Positions 26,725-34,931 of a DNA stretch of 64,000 nt are shown here, piece by piece (the stretch's first letter is position 1; every line of letters starts with the position of its first letter). Below the pieces are notes generated by a model. It searched no databases and was not told where the DNA came from. It was given only the letters and a program-made list of their open reading frames with translations. Origin of the DNA: JAOUJD01 sp963841815 (GTDB lineage: Bacteria; Pseudomonadota; Gammaproteobacteria; Burkholderiales; Burkholderiaceae_F); the NCBI GenBank assembly GCA_963841815.1, contig CAWJEE010000014.1, positions 8,143 to 72,142 of the forward strand. Direction: 5' to 3'. Both the position numbers and the translations under genes were made by a program.

Positions 26725-27783
26725 TTGGATATGCGTAGTACGGGCGCCCCGGTGTCCGCAACCCGGAAGATGGCCTCGACTCAGCGCGTAGCAGGGTTTG
26801 TCGCCCTGCCGCAACTGATCCGGCAACTCGGGGGCGACGCCGAGGCCCTGCTGGTCGGAGCGGGACTCGAGCCTTCCGCGCTCTCCCATCCCGACAACCG
26901 GGTTTCGTTCACGGCATTGGCCACCCTGCTCGACCGGGCCGCCAGCAGCACCGGCTGCGCGCACTTCGGCCTCCTGGCCGGGCGACTGTTCCATCTGTCC
27001 GACATGGGGCTCGTCGGTGAACTCGTTCGCAATTCGCCCACCGTCGGCGCGGCCCTCGAGGCGCTCACCGTTCATCAACACCTGAACAGTGAAGGCGGAC
27101 TCGCGTTCCTGCTGAAGCGCGGGGATTACGTCGATCTTGGCTACGCGACGTATCACCCGGCGGCCCTGGGCTTCACGCACATGCACGACGCCGCGCTGGC
27201 GGCCGCGATGAACATCATGCTCGAACTGTGCGGGCCGACCTGGAAGCCGTACGAGGTGTTCCTGCCCCACGCGAAACCTCGCGATGTCGCCCAGCACCGT
27301 GCATTCTTCAAGGTCGTGCCGCGGTTCGACGCCGAGTTCAGCGTCCTGCGGTTTCCGGCGAGGGACCTCGCGCGCACGGTGCCCAACGCCGATCTGCAGG
27401 CACATCGCCGCTGCGAGCAGGCCGCCCAAAACGCGGGCGCGCCGGAGTTCATGCAGCAGGTCTATCGCGGACTGAGGCGGCTGATGCTGGAGAACCGTCA
27501 CTCGGGAGACGACCTGGCCCAGATGCTGTCGATCCATCGCAGGACCCTCAACCGCCGCCTTAAGGCCGAGGGCACGACGTTCCAGCGCGTGCTCGACGAG
27601 GTTCGTTTCGACATCGCCCGGGACCTGCTGTCGAACTCCAACGCCCACCTCGACGACATCGCGGCGACACTCGGCTACGCTGCGGTCACGCCGTTCATGC
27701 GCACGTTCCGGCGCTGGTCCGGGACGACGCCCGGTCAGTGGCGACGCAGCGTTCGCAATGGAAAGAGCGAGACGACCGCCTGA
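26725..27783 (+). CDS. AraC-family transcriptional regulator (Arabinose_bd type)
   Basis: A 352-residue regulator. The N-terminal part (about 20-220) is the arabinose_bd-type ligand domain found in OruR/VirS-like proteins (FVALPQLIRQLGGDAEALLV, RLFHLSDMGLVGELVRNSPTV). The C-terminal 100 residues carry two helix-turn-helix units (DDLAQMLSIHRRTLNRRLKA, LDDIAATLGYAAVTPFMRTF) and end RRWSGTTPGQWRRSV. The TTG at 26725 is chosen because AAAGGGA is seven bases upstream; the ATG at 26731 would be 13 away. It lies between the two accessory operons that share a candidate operator. Confidence 0.93.
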   Translation: MDMRSTGAPVSATRKMASTQRVAGFVALPQLIRQLGGDAEALLVGAGLEPSALSHPDNRVSFTALATLLDRAASSTGCAHFGLLAGRLFHLSDMGLVGELVRNSPTVGAALEALTVHQHLNSEGGLAFLLKRGDYVDLGYATYHPAALGFTHMHDAALAAAMNIMLELCGPTWKPYEVFLPHAKPRDVAQHRAFFKVVPRFDAEFSVLRFPARDLARTVPNADLQAHRRCEQAAQNAGAPEFMQQVYRGLRRLMLENRHSGDDLAQMLSIHRRTLNRRLKAEGTTFQRVLDEVRFDIARDLLSNSNAHLDDIAATLGYAAVTPFMRTFRRWSGTTPGQWRRSVRNGKSETTA

Positions 27784-27851
27784 ACGCGGGCTTCGAGGAG
27801 TGCCGATTCGCCCCTGCGCTCGCTCAAGGCACCGCTTCGACGGAGGGCGGG

Positions 27852-27871
27852 CTGTCCAGATTTGCTAAGAC
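27852..27871 (+). promoter_or_regulatory. Putative operator, copy 3, before the DUF3302-HlyD-NodT operon
   Basis: CTGTCCAGATTTGCTAAGAC, 65 bases before the DUF3302 start. It is nearly identical to the copy at 19601 (differences only in the centre), with both followed by a GC-rich stretch. Confidence 0.5.
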
Positions 27872-27936
27872 GCGCCCGGGGGGCGCGGTCACCATCGGCC
27901 GAGACGGGGAAGGAGCGCCCAAGCGCGCTGTCGACC

Positions 27937-28545
27937 ATGAATCGAATGACGAATACGAGGTGCGGCGACTGCCGCACACCAGCAACGGCCGCGATGGCGC
28001 TGCGCGCCATGGCGGCGGCGGGACTGGCGGCCGGGCTGCTCGCGCCGGGGCCGGCGGCCGCATCGTTCCTCAGCGGCGAAGCGATGGACACGGCCGCCAA
28101 TGTATTGGCCTGGGTCGTGCTGGTGCTCGTGCCGGTCATCGGGATCACGCTGTTCTGGATGGTTCACGTGATCCCGGAGAAGATCGCGCACAAGAACCAC
28201 CACCCGCAGCGCAAGGCCATCCAGACCCTGTGCCTTCTCTCGCTGGTGTTCGGCGGGATGCTGTGGCCGTTCGCCTGGCTTTGGGCCTACACGAAGCCGG
28301 TCGGCTACAAGCTCGCGTATGGCACCGAGATGCACGAGGACTATTTCATCGAACTCGGTGACAGGTGGCGGAAGGGTGAACTGCCCGCGGCGGAGCTTCG
28401 GCAATTGCACGCCGAACTCGATGCCGTGGAGGCGCGGGGCGCCCTGACGCCCGCGCTGCGGTCGCTGCGCGATGAGCTTGCGACGGGCACGAAGCCACCG
28501 ATTGAAGCGGCATCGGTCGCCGCCGTCCCGGCCCGGAGTGCGTGA
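27937..28545 (+). CDS. DUF3302 (YiaW-like) inner-membrane protein
   Basis: A 202-residue protein with an N-terminal export or anchor segment and two further membrane helices (NVLAWVVLVLVPVIGITLFW, LCLLSLVFGGMLWPFAWLWA). HVIPEKIAHKNHHPQRKAI between them is the DUF3302 signature. The C-terminus is a soluble helical region. In E. coli, yiaW (DUF3302) pairs with yiaV (HlyD-like); the same pair occurs here, so it is probably a small partner of the adaptor. No good ribosome binding site is seen at 27937. The stop overlaps the next start (TGATG). Confidence 0.85.
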   Translation: MNRMTNTRCGDCRTPATAAMALRAMAAAGLAAGLLAPGPAAASFLSGEAMDTAANVLAWVVLVLVPVIGITLFWMVHVIPEKIAHKNHHPQRKAIQTLCLLSLVFGGMLWPFAWLWAYTKPVGYKLAYGTEMHEDYFIELGDRWRKGELPAAELRQLHAELDAVEARGALTPALRSLRDELATGTKPPIEAASVAAVPARSA

Positions 28546-29765
28546 TGGAAGTCCTGCTGCTCGCCATCTACGCCGCCATCGTCTGGTTCATCTTCATCAA
28601 GATGAAGTGGCTGCCGTGGACCACGGCCACCCAGGTCATCGTCGTCATCATTCCGGTCGTCGCGCTGACGGCCCTGGTGCTTGCGCTCAACGTCGTCGCG
28701 CCATCGAGTGCCGACGTGCGCGTGATCAAGTACGTGATCAACATCGTGCCGCAGGTGCGCGGCCGCGTGATCGAAGTGCCGATCGAGCCGAACCGGCTGG
28801 TGAAGAAGGGCGACGTGCTGTTCCGCATCGACCCGACGCCGTATCAGCTGACGGTCAAGTCGCTGGAGGCGCAACTGGCGAGCGCCGTTGCCGGTTCGAG
28901 GGAACTCGGTGAGCAACTGATCGGCGCGCAGGGCAAGGTCGTCGAGTCGCGCGGAGCGATCCAGCAGAGCGAAGCGAAGATCCGGGAAGTGCAGACCCGG
29001 CTCGACCTGGCCCGGACGCGCGTCGCGCAGAACAGGGAACTGGTGGCCACCGGGGCCGGCGACCGGTTCGCTCTGGAGAAAGCCCAGACCGACCTCGCCG
29101 AACTGGAAGCCCAGCTCGAAACGGCGCGCGCGTCCGCCGCGCAGGCTCGCGCCGCCGAGACGCAGGCGCTGGCGGGCGAGCGCCAGCTCAAGGAGCGCAG
29201 CAAGGGCACGTTCAACGACGAGTACGCGCCGGTCGCGAACATCCGCGCGCAGCTGGCCAACGCCAAGTGGGAACTCGAGCAGACGACGGTGCTGGCCCCG
29301 GCCGACGGCTACCCGACCAACGTCCAGCTGCGTCCAGGCTCGTTCACGACCGCGTTCCCGATCACGCCCGCGATGACGTTCGTCGAGCAGAAGTACCAGA
29401 TCGTCGCTCTCTACCACCAGAACGAGCTGCAGCTGGTCGAGGAGGGCAACGCGGCCGAGTTCACCTTGAAGGCGCACCCGGGTCGCGTCATCAAGGCAAG
29501 CGTGGAATCGATCGTGTGGGCGCAGGGGCAGGGCCAGGTCGCCAACACGACGCAGTTGCCGATGACCGGCGTGGGGCCGATGCCGCCGGGGCGTTTCCCG
29601 GTTCGGCTTACCGTTGCGGAACGGGACGCCGACCTCTTCCTGCCAGCCGGCGCGCTTGGCAACGGGGCGATCTACACGGAGCACGGCAAAGCGATCCAGA
29701 TTCTCCGCATGGTGTTCCTGCGGATTGGCGCCAAGCTCGACTACCTCATCCTGAAGCTGCACTGA
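28545..29765 (+). CDS. HlyD/EmrA-family membrane fusion protein (YiaV-like)
   Basis: A 406-residue periplasmic adaptor with two N-terminal membrane segments (about 1-20 and 30-50). The biotinyl-lipoyl motif is VPQVRGRVIEVPIEPNRLVKKGDVLFRID, followed by a long alpha-hairpin coiled coil (about 105-215) and a beta-barrel domain (QTTVLAPADGYPTNVQLRPG, ALYHQNELQLVEEGNAAEF). GGAG is six bases before the ATG at 28545. It would link an inner-membrane partner with the NodT-type channel encoded next; no classical MFS, RND or ABC pump is present. Confidence 0.92.
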   Translation: MEVLLLAIYAAIVWFIFIKMKWLPWTTATQVIVVIIPVVALTALVLALNVVAPSSADVRVIKYVINIVPQVRGRVIEVPIEPNRLVKKGDVLFRIDPTPYQLTVKSLEAQLASAVAGSRELGEQLIGAQGKVVESRGAIQQSEAKIREVQTRLDLARTRVAQNRELVATGAGDRFALEKAQTDLAELEAQLETARASAAQARAAETQALAGERQLKERSKGTFNDEYAPVANIRAQLANAKWELEQTTVLAPADGYPTNVQLRPGSFTTAFPITPAMTFVEQKYQIVALYHQNELQLVEEGNAAEFTLKAHPGRVIKASVESIVWAQGQGQVANTTQLPMTGVGPMPPGRFPVRLTVAERDADLFLPAGALGNGAIYTEHGKAIQILRMVFLRIGAKLDYLILKLH

Positions 29766-29769
29766 TCTG

Positions 29770-31206
29770 ATGCGCATCTCGCTCGCGGCCCTGATGGCGC
29801 CGATCGCGCTCGCGGTGGCGGGCTGCGCATTGCAGTCGCCGCCGGCGCCGAAGGACATCCAGGCGCAGTCGATGCAGAACGTGAAGGTGCCGGAGAAGTG
29901 GGCGTCGCCGGGCGGTGACGACGGCGCCGTGGCCAATGCCTGGCTGGCTTCCTACAACGACCCGCAACTCGACGCGCTGGTGCGCGAGGCGCTCGCCTAC
30001 AACGCGGACCTGCGGGTCGCCGCTGGTCGCATCGAACAGGCGGCGGCCTACGCGAAGCTCGCGGGCGCGACGATCTATCCCGCCGTCGACCTGCTGGCCC
30101 ACGGCGGCGGGAAGATGGGTGGCGACAGCTCGGGCGTGAGCGGCGTCGGCCTCTTCGCGAACTGGGAACTCGACATCTGGGGCCGTGTACGTTCGCAGGC
30201 GGCGGCAGGAAGCGCCCAGTACGAGTCCGTTCAGTCAGATGCGGAGTACGCGCGGCAGTCGATCGCCGCGATGGTGGCGAAGAGCTGGTTCCTCGCAACC
30301 GAAGCGCGCATGCAGCGCGCCACGGCAGACGAGATCGTGCGCGCGTCGGAGCAATATCTCGGCCTCGCGCGCGACCGCCTGCGCATCGGCAGCGGCGACG
30401 AGTACGACGTGGTGATGGCGCAGGCCAGCCTCGACACCTATCGCGACGCCGCGCGTCAGCTGGCGCTGGCGCAGCAGCAGGCGGTGCGGGCGATCGAGAC
30501 GCTGGTCGGCCGCTATCCGGCCGCAACGCTCGACGTGCCTGCCGCTCTCTCGGCGAAGCCGCCGGCGGTGCCGGTGGGACTGCCTTCGGAACTGCTCGAG
30601 CGGCGGCCGGACGTGATCGCCGCGGAGCGTCGCGTCGCCGCGGCCTTCAACAATGTGGCCGAAGCGAACGCCGCGCGCCTGCCGAAGATCGGGCTGACGG
30701 CAAGCCTTTCGAGCATCTCGAGCGACGTGTTCGTGCTGAAGGACCAGAACTACCCGGTGTTCAGCCTCGGCGCCAACCTGGCCGCGCCGATCTTCCACGG
30801 TTGGGCACTGCAGGCGAACGTCGAAATCCGCACCGCCGAGCAGAAGATCGCGATCGCGGACTACGGACGCGTGGCAGCGCGCGCGTTCTCGGAGGTCGAG
30901 TCCGCGCTGTCCGCGGCATTTGCCGCCGACGAACGCGAGCGTATCCTCGGCAGCGCCGTGGCGAGCAATGCGCGCGCCGTGGAGCTCGCGCAGACGCGCC
31001 TGCGCGTCGGCTCGGGCGACCAGCGCGCCGTGCTGCAGCAGAGCGTCGCGCTGTACGCGGCGCGAACTTCCCTCGTGAAAGTCCAGGCGGACCGCCTAGT
31101 CCAGCGCGTGAACCTCAACCTTGCGCTCGGCGGCGGTTTCGATCCCCGTCCGACGTCGCCGGCGACCGGCGATGCCAGCCCGCAGACCAGCGCGACCGCG
31201 CAATAG
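29770..31206 (+). CDS. NodT/OprM-family outer-membrane efflux lipoprotein
   Basis: A 478-residue TolC-like channel. The signal peptide ends in a lipobox (LAVAGC, Cys19). Two repeated OEP domains are seen: EALAYNADLRVAAGRIEQAA...YAKLAGATIYP and FNNVAEANAARLPKIGLTAS, with LLERRPDVIAAERRVAAAFN between them, the NodT-family hallmark. It forms a tripartite export unit with the HlyD-type protein upstream (gap of four bases). Confidence 0.94.
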   Translation: MRISLAALMAPIALAVAGCALQSPPAPKDIQAQSMQNVKVPEKWASPGGDDGAVANAWLASYNDPQLDALVREALAYNADLRVAAGRIEQAAAYAKLAGATIYPAVDLLAHGGGKMGGDSSGVSGVGLFANWELDIWGRVRSQAAAGSAQYESVQSDAEYARQSIAAMVAKSWFLATEARMQRATADEIVRASEQYLGLARDRLRIGSGDEYDVVMAQASLDTYRDAARQLALAQQQAVRAIETLVGRYPAATLDVPAALSAKPPAVPVGLPSELLERRPDVIAAERRVAAAFNNVAEANAARLPKIGLTASLSSISSDVFVLKDQNYPVFSLGANLAAPIFHGWALQANVEIRTAEQKIAIADYGRVAARAFSEVESALSAAFAADERERILGSAVASNARAVELAQTRLRVGSGDQRAVLQQSVALYAARTSLVKVQADRLVQRVNLNLALGGGFDPRPTSPATGDASPQTSATAQ

Positions 31207-31255
31207 CGATACGCGTCGCAGCGCCGAACTACGAATTCACCCCGTGAGGAGTTCC

Positions 31256-31732
31256 ATGAAGTCGTTTGCAAGCAAAGCTGCCGTCATCACGGCGTGTGCG
31301 GCGCTGCTCGCCAGCACCGCCTTGGCGCAGCAAGTCGTCTATCCCGCCAAGGGCCAGTCGCCCGACCAGCAGAAGAAGGACGAATACGAGTGTCACCAGT
31401 GGGCGGTGCAGCAGACGGGCTACGATCCGACCAAGGCGGCTGCGGCGCCGGCCGCGGCTCCGAAGCCCGCCACCACGGCGACCGGCACGACACCGGGCGC
31501 GGGAGCACGCGGCGCCGCGCGCGGTGCGGTCGTCGGTGAAGTGGTCGGAGGCGATGCAGGCGCCGGCGCGGCGGCCGGCGCGGCCGTCGCACGAAGCTCG
31601 AGCCGCAAGCAGAACGCGGCGCAGGCCCAGCAGTCGCAGCAAAGTGCACAGCAGGCGCAGTCGTCGCAGCAGGCGACCTACGGCAAGGCGCGCGCGGCGT
31701 GCCTCGAGGGTCGCGGTTACACGGTCAAGTGA
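31256..31732 (+). CDS. Exported glycine-zipper protein
   Basis: A 158-residue protein with a signal peptide (MKSFASKAAVITACAALLASTALAQ, split at residue 25) and the motif DEYECHQWAVQQTGYDPTKA common to YMGG/YMGG-like Gly-zipper proteins. The glycine zipper is GAGARGAARGAVVGEVVGGD and continues GAGAAAGAAV. The C-terminus is Gln/Ser-rich, with a final ARAACLEGRGYTVK. Two cysteines may form a disulfide. GAGGAG lies five bases upstream of the ATG. Probably an outer-membrane-associated or periplasmic protein of the same operon. Confidence 0.85.
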   Translation: MKSFASKAAVITACAALLASTALAQQVVYPAKGQSPDQQKKDEYECHQWAVQQTGYDPTKAAAAPAAAPKPATTATGTTPGAGARGAARGAVVGEVVGGDAGAGAAAGAAVARSSSRKQNAAQAQQSQQSAQQAQSSQQATYGKARAACLEGRGYTVK

Positions 31733-31757
31733 TGCATCCCAGCGAATGGAGAGCGGC

Positions 31758-33064
31758 ATGAACATGAGTCGATTCGAGGCGACTGGCAGTCGCACGCGGA
31801 CCGCTTGGTCCGCCCTGGTTGCCGTCGGCATGGCAGTCCTGTTTTCCGCGACGGCGCTCGCGCAGGCGCCCGCTGCGGCGGGTGGCGCGGCGCCGCCGGC
31901 CGCGGGCGACCTCACCCAACTGGTCGGGCGGATCGCGCTGTACCCCGACGACCTGGTCGCGATCATCCTGCCGGCCGCGACGAGCCCGCTGCAGATCGTC
32001 CAGGCCGACCGCTACCTCGACAAGCGCAAGTCCGATCCGAAGCTGCCGATCGATGACAAGTGGGACGACCCGGTGAAGTCGCTGCTGAACTATCCGGACA
32101 TCGTCAAGATGATGAGCAACGACCTCGACTGGACCAGCGCGCTCGGCGAGGAAGTCGTCGCCGATCAGGGCGCCGTGCTGGAGGCCGTGCAGGTCTTCCG
32201 GCGCCAGGCGAAGGCGGCCGGCAACCTGAAGTCGGACACCAAGCAGGTGGTGAAGACCGAGAAGGAAGTCATCATCATCGAGCCGGCGGATCCGCAGGTG
32301 GTCTACGTCCCGCAGTACAACCCGTCGACCGTCGTCGTCTATGGCGCGGCCCCGATGTGGGGCTATTACCCGACGCCGTACCCGTCCTACTACTACCCGT
32401 ACGCGCCCGGCGCCGCGATGGCCGCCGGCGTGATCTGGGGCGCCGCGATCGGCGCCGCGTGGAGCGGCAATCACTACGGCTGGGGCGGCGGCAACGACAT
32501 CAACATCAACCGCAACACGAACATCAGCACCGGCGGCAACACCATCAACCGCGGGCAGGGTGGCGGCGGGCAGGCCTCGCAGTGGAAGTCGAACAAGCAG
32601 CCGGGACAGGTGAGCAGTTCGGTCGGCAAGACGGCGCCGTCGAACCGCGCGGGTGACGCGCGGGGCGGAGCCGGCGCATCGGCGGGCGGTGGAGCGCGTG
32701 CATCGACGCAACCGGCCGGCGGAGCCGGGCGGACTGGTGCGGCCGGCGCGGCGCGGGCGCCGGTGGTGACCGTGCTGGCGCTGGAGCGGGCGGCGGAGCG
32801 CGGCCCTCGACGCAACCTGCGGGCGGTGGCAGCCGGGGTGGCGGCGGCGACAGTGCGTTCGGCGGCTACGACTCCGGCCGGCAAACGCAGATGGACAGTT
32901 CGCGCGGCGCCTCGAGTCGCGGTTCGTCGTCGTATGGCGGCGGCGGTGGTTCGCGCCCGACCGCGAGCACCGGTGCGTCGAAGGGTTATAGCGGCGGCGG
33001 CGGCGCATCACGCGGCGGTGGCGGCGGTGGCGGCGGCCGCGGCGGCGGCGGCGGACGTCGATAG
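31758..33064 (+). CDS. DUF3300 exported protein with glycine-rich tail, one frameshift
   Basis: An exported protein of about 435 residues. After a signal peptide, the DUF3300 domain runs LTQLVGRIALYPDDLVAIIL, PLQIVQADRYLDKRKSDPKL, WDDPVKSLLNYPDIVKMMS and VVYVPQYNPSTVVVYG, ending in Tyr/Pro-rich and Asn/Gly-rich segments (GGNDININRNTNIS). The expected tail (SAFGGYDSGRQTQMDSSRGA..., then long Gly runs ending GGGRR at 33064) is read only after a one-base loss near 32735-32760. Without the shift the frame would overrun the next gene. GGAGAG precedes the ATG at 31758. DUF3300 proteins commonly precede DUF2950 proteins; the function is unknown. Confidence 0.88.
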
Positions 33065-33079
33065 GGAAGGAGCGAAATC

Positions 33080-34051
33080 ATGCGCACACTCCCCTCAATC
33101 CATGGCAAGGCGTCATCCATGAAAAACCATTCCTTCTTTTCGTTGCTGTACGGCATCGTTCTCGCCCTGGCGGTGGCGACTCCGGCTGCCGCCGTGGCGG
33201 CGACACCCCAGGAAACATTCGCCACGCCGGAGGCGGCGGCCGATGCCCTGATGGCGGCGCTGAAGGCCGACAGCGACGCGCCGCTGACGGCGCTGTTCGG
33301 CGAAGAGCACAAGGTCAAGCTCTTCGATCCCGACCCCGCCGCGGCGAAGGCGAACCGCGCCAGGATCGTCGAATCGATGCGGACGCTGAGCGTGCTGAAG
33401 GAACCGAGCGCCGACCGTCGCATCCTCGTGATCGGCGCCAATGCCTGGCCGGTGCCGTTCCCCATCGTCAAGACGGGGGATCGCTGGCGCTTCGCGACCG
33501 AAGAAGGCATCGACGAACTCATCAATCGCCGGATCGGCGGCAACGAGCGCAACGCCATCTATTCGTTGCGCGCTTTCGTCGACGCCCAGCGCGCCTATGC
33601 CTCCCGCGATCGTGACGGCGACGGCGTACTGCAGTACGCGCAGAAGATCATGAGTTCGCCGGGCAAGCAGGACGGCCTGTACTGGCCGGCCGACCCCGCC
33701 AAGGGCGAGGAGGCGAGCCCCTTCGGGCCGCTGATCGCCGAAGCCGCCCCTTACACGGCGGGCCACAAGGCGGGCGAACCGTACCGCGGGTATTACTTCC
33801 GCATCCTGCCGCAGCAGGGCAGCCACGCGCCGGGCGGCGCCTACAGCTACGTGATCAACGGCCGCATGATCGCCGGCTTCGCGATGGTGGCGTATCCGGC
33901 CTATTACCGCGAGAGCGGCGTGATGACGTTCATCGTCAACCACAACGGCGTGGTATACGAGCGCGACCTCGGCCCGAATACGGCCAAGCTGGCGCCCGGC
34001 ATCAAGGCCTTCGACCCGGGCAAGGGCTGGAACGTCGTCAAGCCCGAATGA
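33080..34051 (+). CDS. DUF2950 exported protein
   Basis: A 323-residue exported protein; the signal segment is around residues 18-42 (LLYGIVLALAVATPAAAVAA). Family features: FATPEAAADALMAALKADSD, DRWRFATEEGIDELINRRIG, IYSLRAFVDAQRAYASRDRD, GDGVLQYAQKIMSSPGKQDG, PYRGYYFRILPQQG and FAMVAYPAYYRESGVMTFI. GGAAGGAG is seven bases before the ATG. It lies 15 bases downstream of the repaired DUF3300 end. The DUF3300-DUF2950 pair recurs across proteobacteria, but its role is not known. Confidence 0.92.
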   Translation: MRTLPSIHGKASSMKNHSFFSLLYGIVLALAVATPAAAVAATPQETFATPEAAADALMAALKADSDAPLTALFGEEHKVKLFDPDPAAAKANRARIVESMRTLSVLKEPSADRRILVIGANAWPVPFPIVKTGDRWRFATEEGIDELINRRIGGNERNAIYSLRAFVDAQRAYASRDRDGDGVLQYAQKIMSSPGKQDGLYWPADPAKGEEASPFGPLIAEAAPYTAGHKAGEPYRGYYFRILPQQGSHAPGGAYSYVINGRMIAGFAMVAYPAYYRESGVMTFIVNHNGVVYERDLGPNTAKLAPGIKAFDPGKGWNVVKPE

Positions 34052-34091
34052 TTTATTCCTTTACCCCCTCTCATTGAACTGGAGTTACCAC

Positions 34092-34721
34092 ATGCGTCTT
34101 TCGTTACTTGTTGCCGCCGTCGTTTCCACCTTTGCACTGGTCCAGCCTGCGGGCGCGCAGACGGGCAATGCCGTAATGGCCAGTGCGCCCGGCAAGGTAG
34201 GTGTCGCGCAGACGGCCGAAGTCAGCGCGACGATCACGGCGATCGACAAGGCGACGCGCGGCATCACGCTGAAGGGACCGAAAGGCGACGAGGTGAAGGT
34301 CGTCGCGGGGTCCGAGGTCAAGAACTTCGACCAGCTGAAAGTCGGCGACGTCGTGCAGTTGAAGTTCCTGGAGTCGCTGGTGCTCGAACTGAAGAAGGGC
34401 GGCGGCCTGAAGGTCGAGAAGACCGAGGCAGTCGGCGGGGCGCGCGCCAAACCGGGCGAGACGCCGGGAGGTGTCGTCGGGCGGCAGGTCACCGTGGTCG
34501 GCGACGTCATCAAGCTCGATGCGGCGACGCAGACCATCACGGTAAAGGGTCCGGAGCGGACGGTTGAACTGAAGGCGCGCGACCCGGAGCAATTCAAGCT
34601 CGTCGCCGTGGGTGACCAGATCCAGGCGACTTACACGGAGGCGCTGGCGGTGGCGGTGACGCCGGTGGCCAAGCCTGCCGCCAAGGCCGCGCCGAAGAAA
34701 GAGAAGAAGGGCGGCTGCTAG
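34092..34721 (+). CDS. Exported protein with a duplicated small beta domain
   Basis: A 209-residue protein with a signal peptide ending PAGAQ (about residue 23). The mature part has two repeats of about 50 residues: ATITAIDKATRGITLKGPKG...LKVGDVVQLKFLESL and VGDVIKLDAATQTITVKGPE...VAVGDQIQATYTEAL. Each reads like a small OB-like or DUF5666-type beta-barrel. The C-terminus is Lys/Ala-rich and ends in a single Cys (KKEKKGGC). GGAG is seven bases before the ATG. It is the last gene of the accessory block before a terminator-like hairpin. Confidence 0.75.
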   Translation: MRLSLLVAAVVSTFALVQPAGAQTGNAVMASAPGKVGVAQTAEVSATITAIDKATRGITLKGPKGDEVKVVAGSEVKNFDQLKVGDVVQLKFLESLVLELKKGGGLKVEKTEAVGGARAKPGETPGGVVGRQVTVVGDVIKLDAATQTITVKGPERTVELKARDPEQFKLVAVGDQIQATYTEALAVAVTPVAKPAAKAAPKKEKKGGC

Positions 34722-34774
34722 GCGCGCCGCGCCGAACGAGCAGGCGTTTCCCGTTCCCCCGAGCGGAAACGCCG

Positions 34775-34818
34775 ACGCCGCCGGCCGCGATGTCGCGGTT
34801 CGGCGGCGTTTGTCGTTT
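34775..34818 (+). terminator. Long hairpin ending the accessory block
   Basis: An extended inverted repeat with outer arms ACGCCGCC / GGCGGCGT and inner CGCG pairing is followed by TTTGTCGTTT. It lies 54 bases after the stop of the duplicated-domain gene. Confidence 0.55.
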
Positions 34819-34918
34819 GGCGGTCGACGACACCCGTACGAGCACGCCGCGGCAAGCCGCCGGCAGGCTGCCCTCGGGTCGTGCACCTTCGCCGTCGGGC
34901 GTCACGGCCGACGCGGCC

Positions 34919-34924
34919 TAGAAT
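34919..34924 (+). promoter_or_regulatory. -10 element placing the dtd transcript start at its ATG
   Basis: TAGAAT lies so that transcription should begin about seven bases on, at or next to the A of the dtd ATG (34932). No Shine-Dalgarno is present, so dtd may be leaderless. The -35 is poor. Confidence 0.4.
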
Positions 34925-34931
34925 CGGTTCG

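Noticed and set aside
32950..33064. Genomic microsatellite
   Set aside because: The GGC-rich run encodes the normal glycine tail of the DUF3300 protein; it is coding low complexity.
31266..33122. 618-residue frame covering the glycine-zipper and DUF3300 genes and overrunning the DUF2950 start
   Set aside because: Its start lies out of frame within the glycine-zipper gene, and its end is an artefact of a one-base loss near 32750; the true DUF3300 end is 33064.
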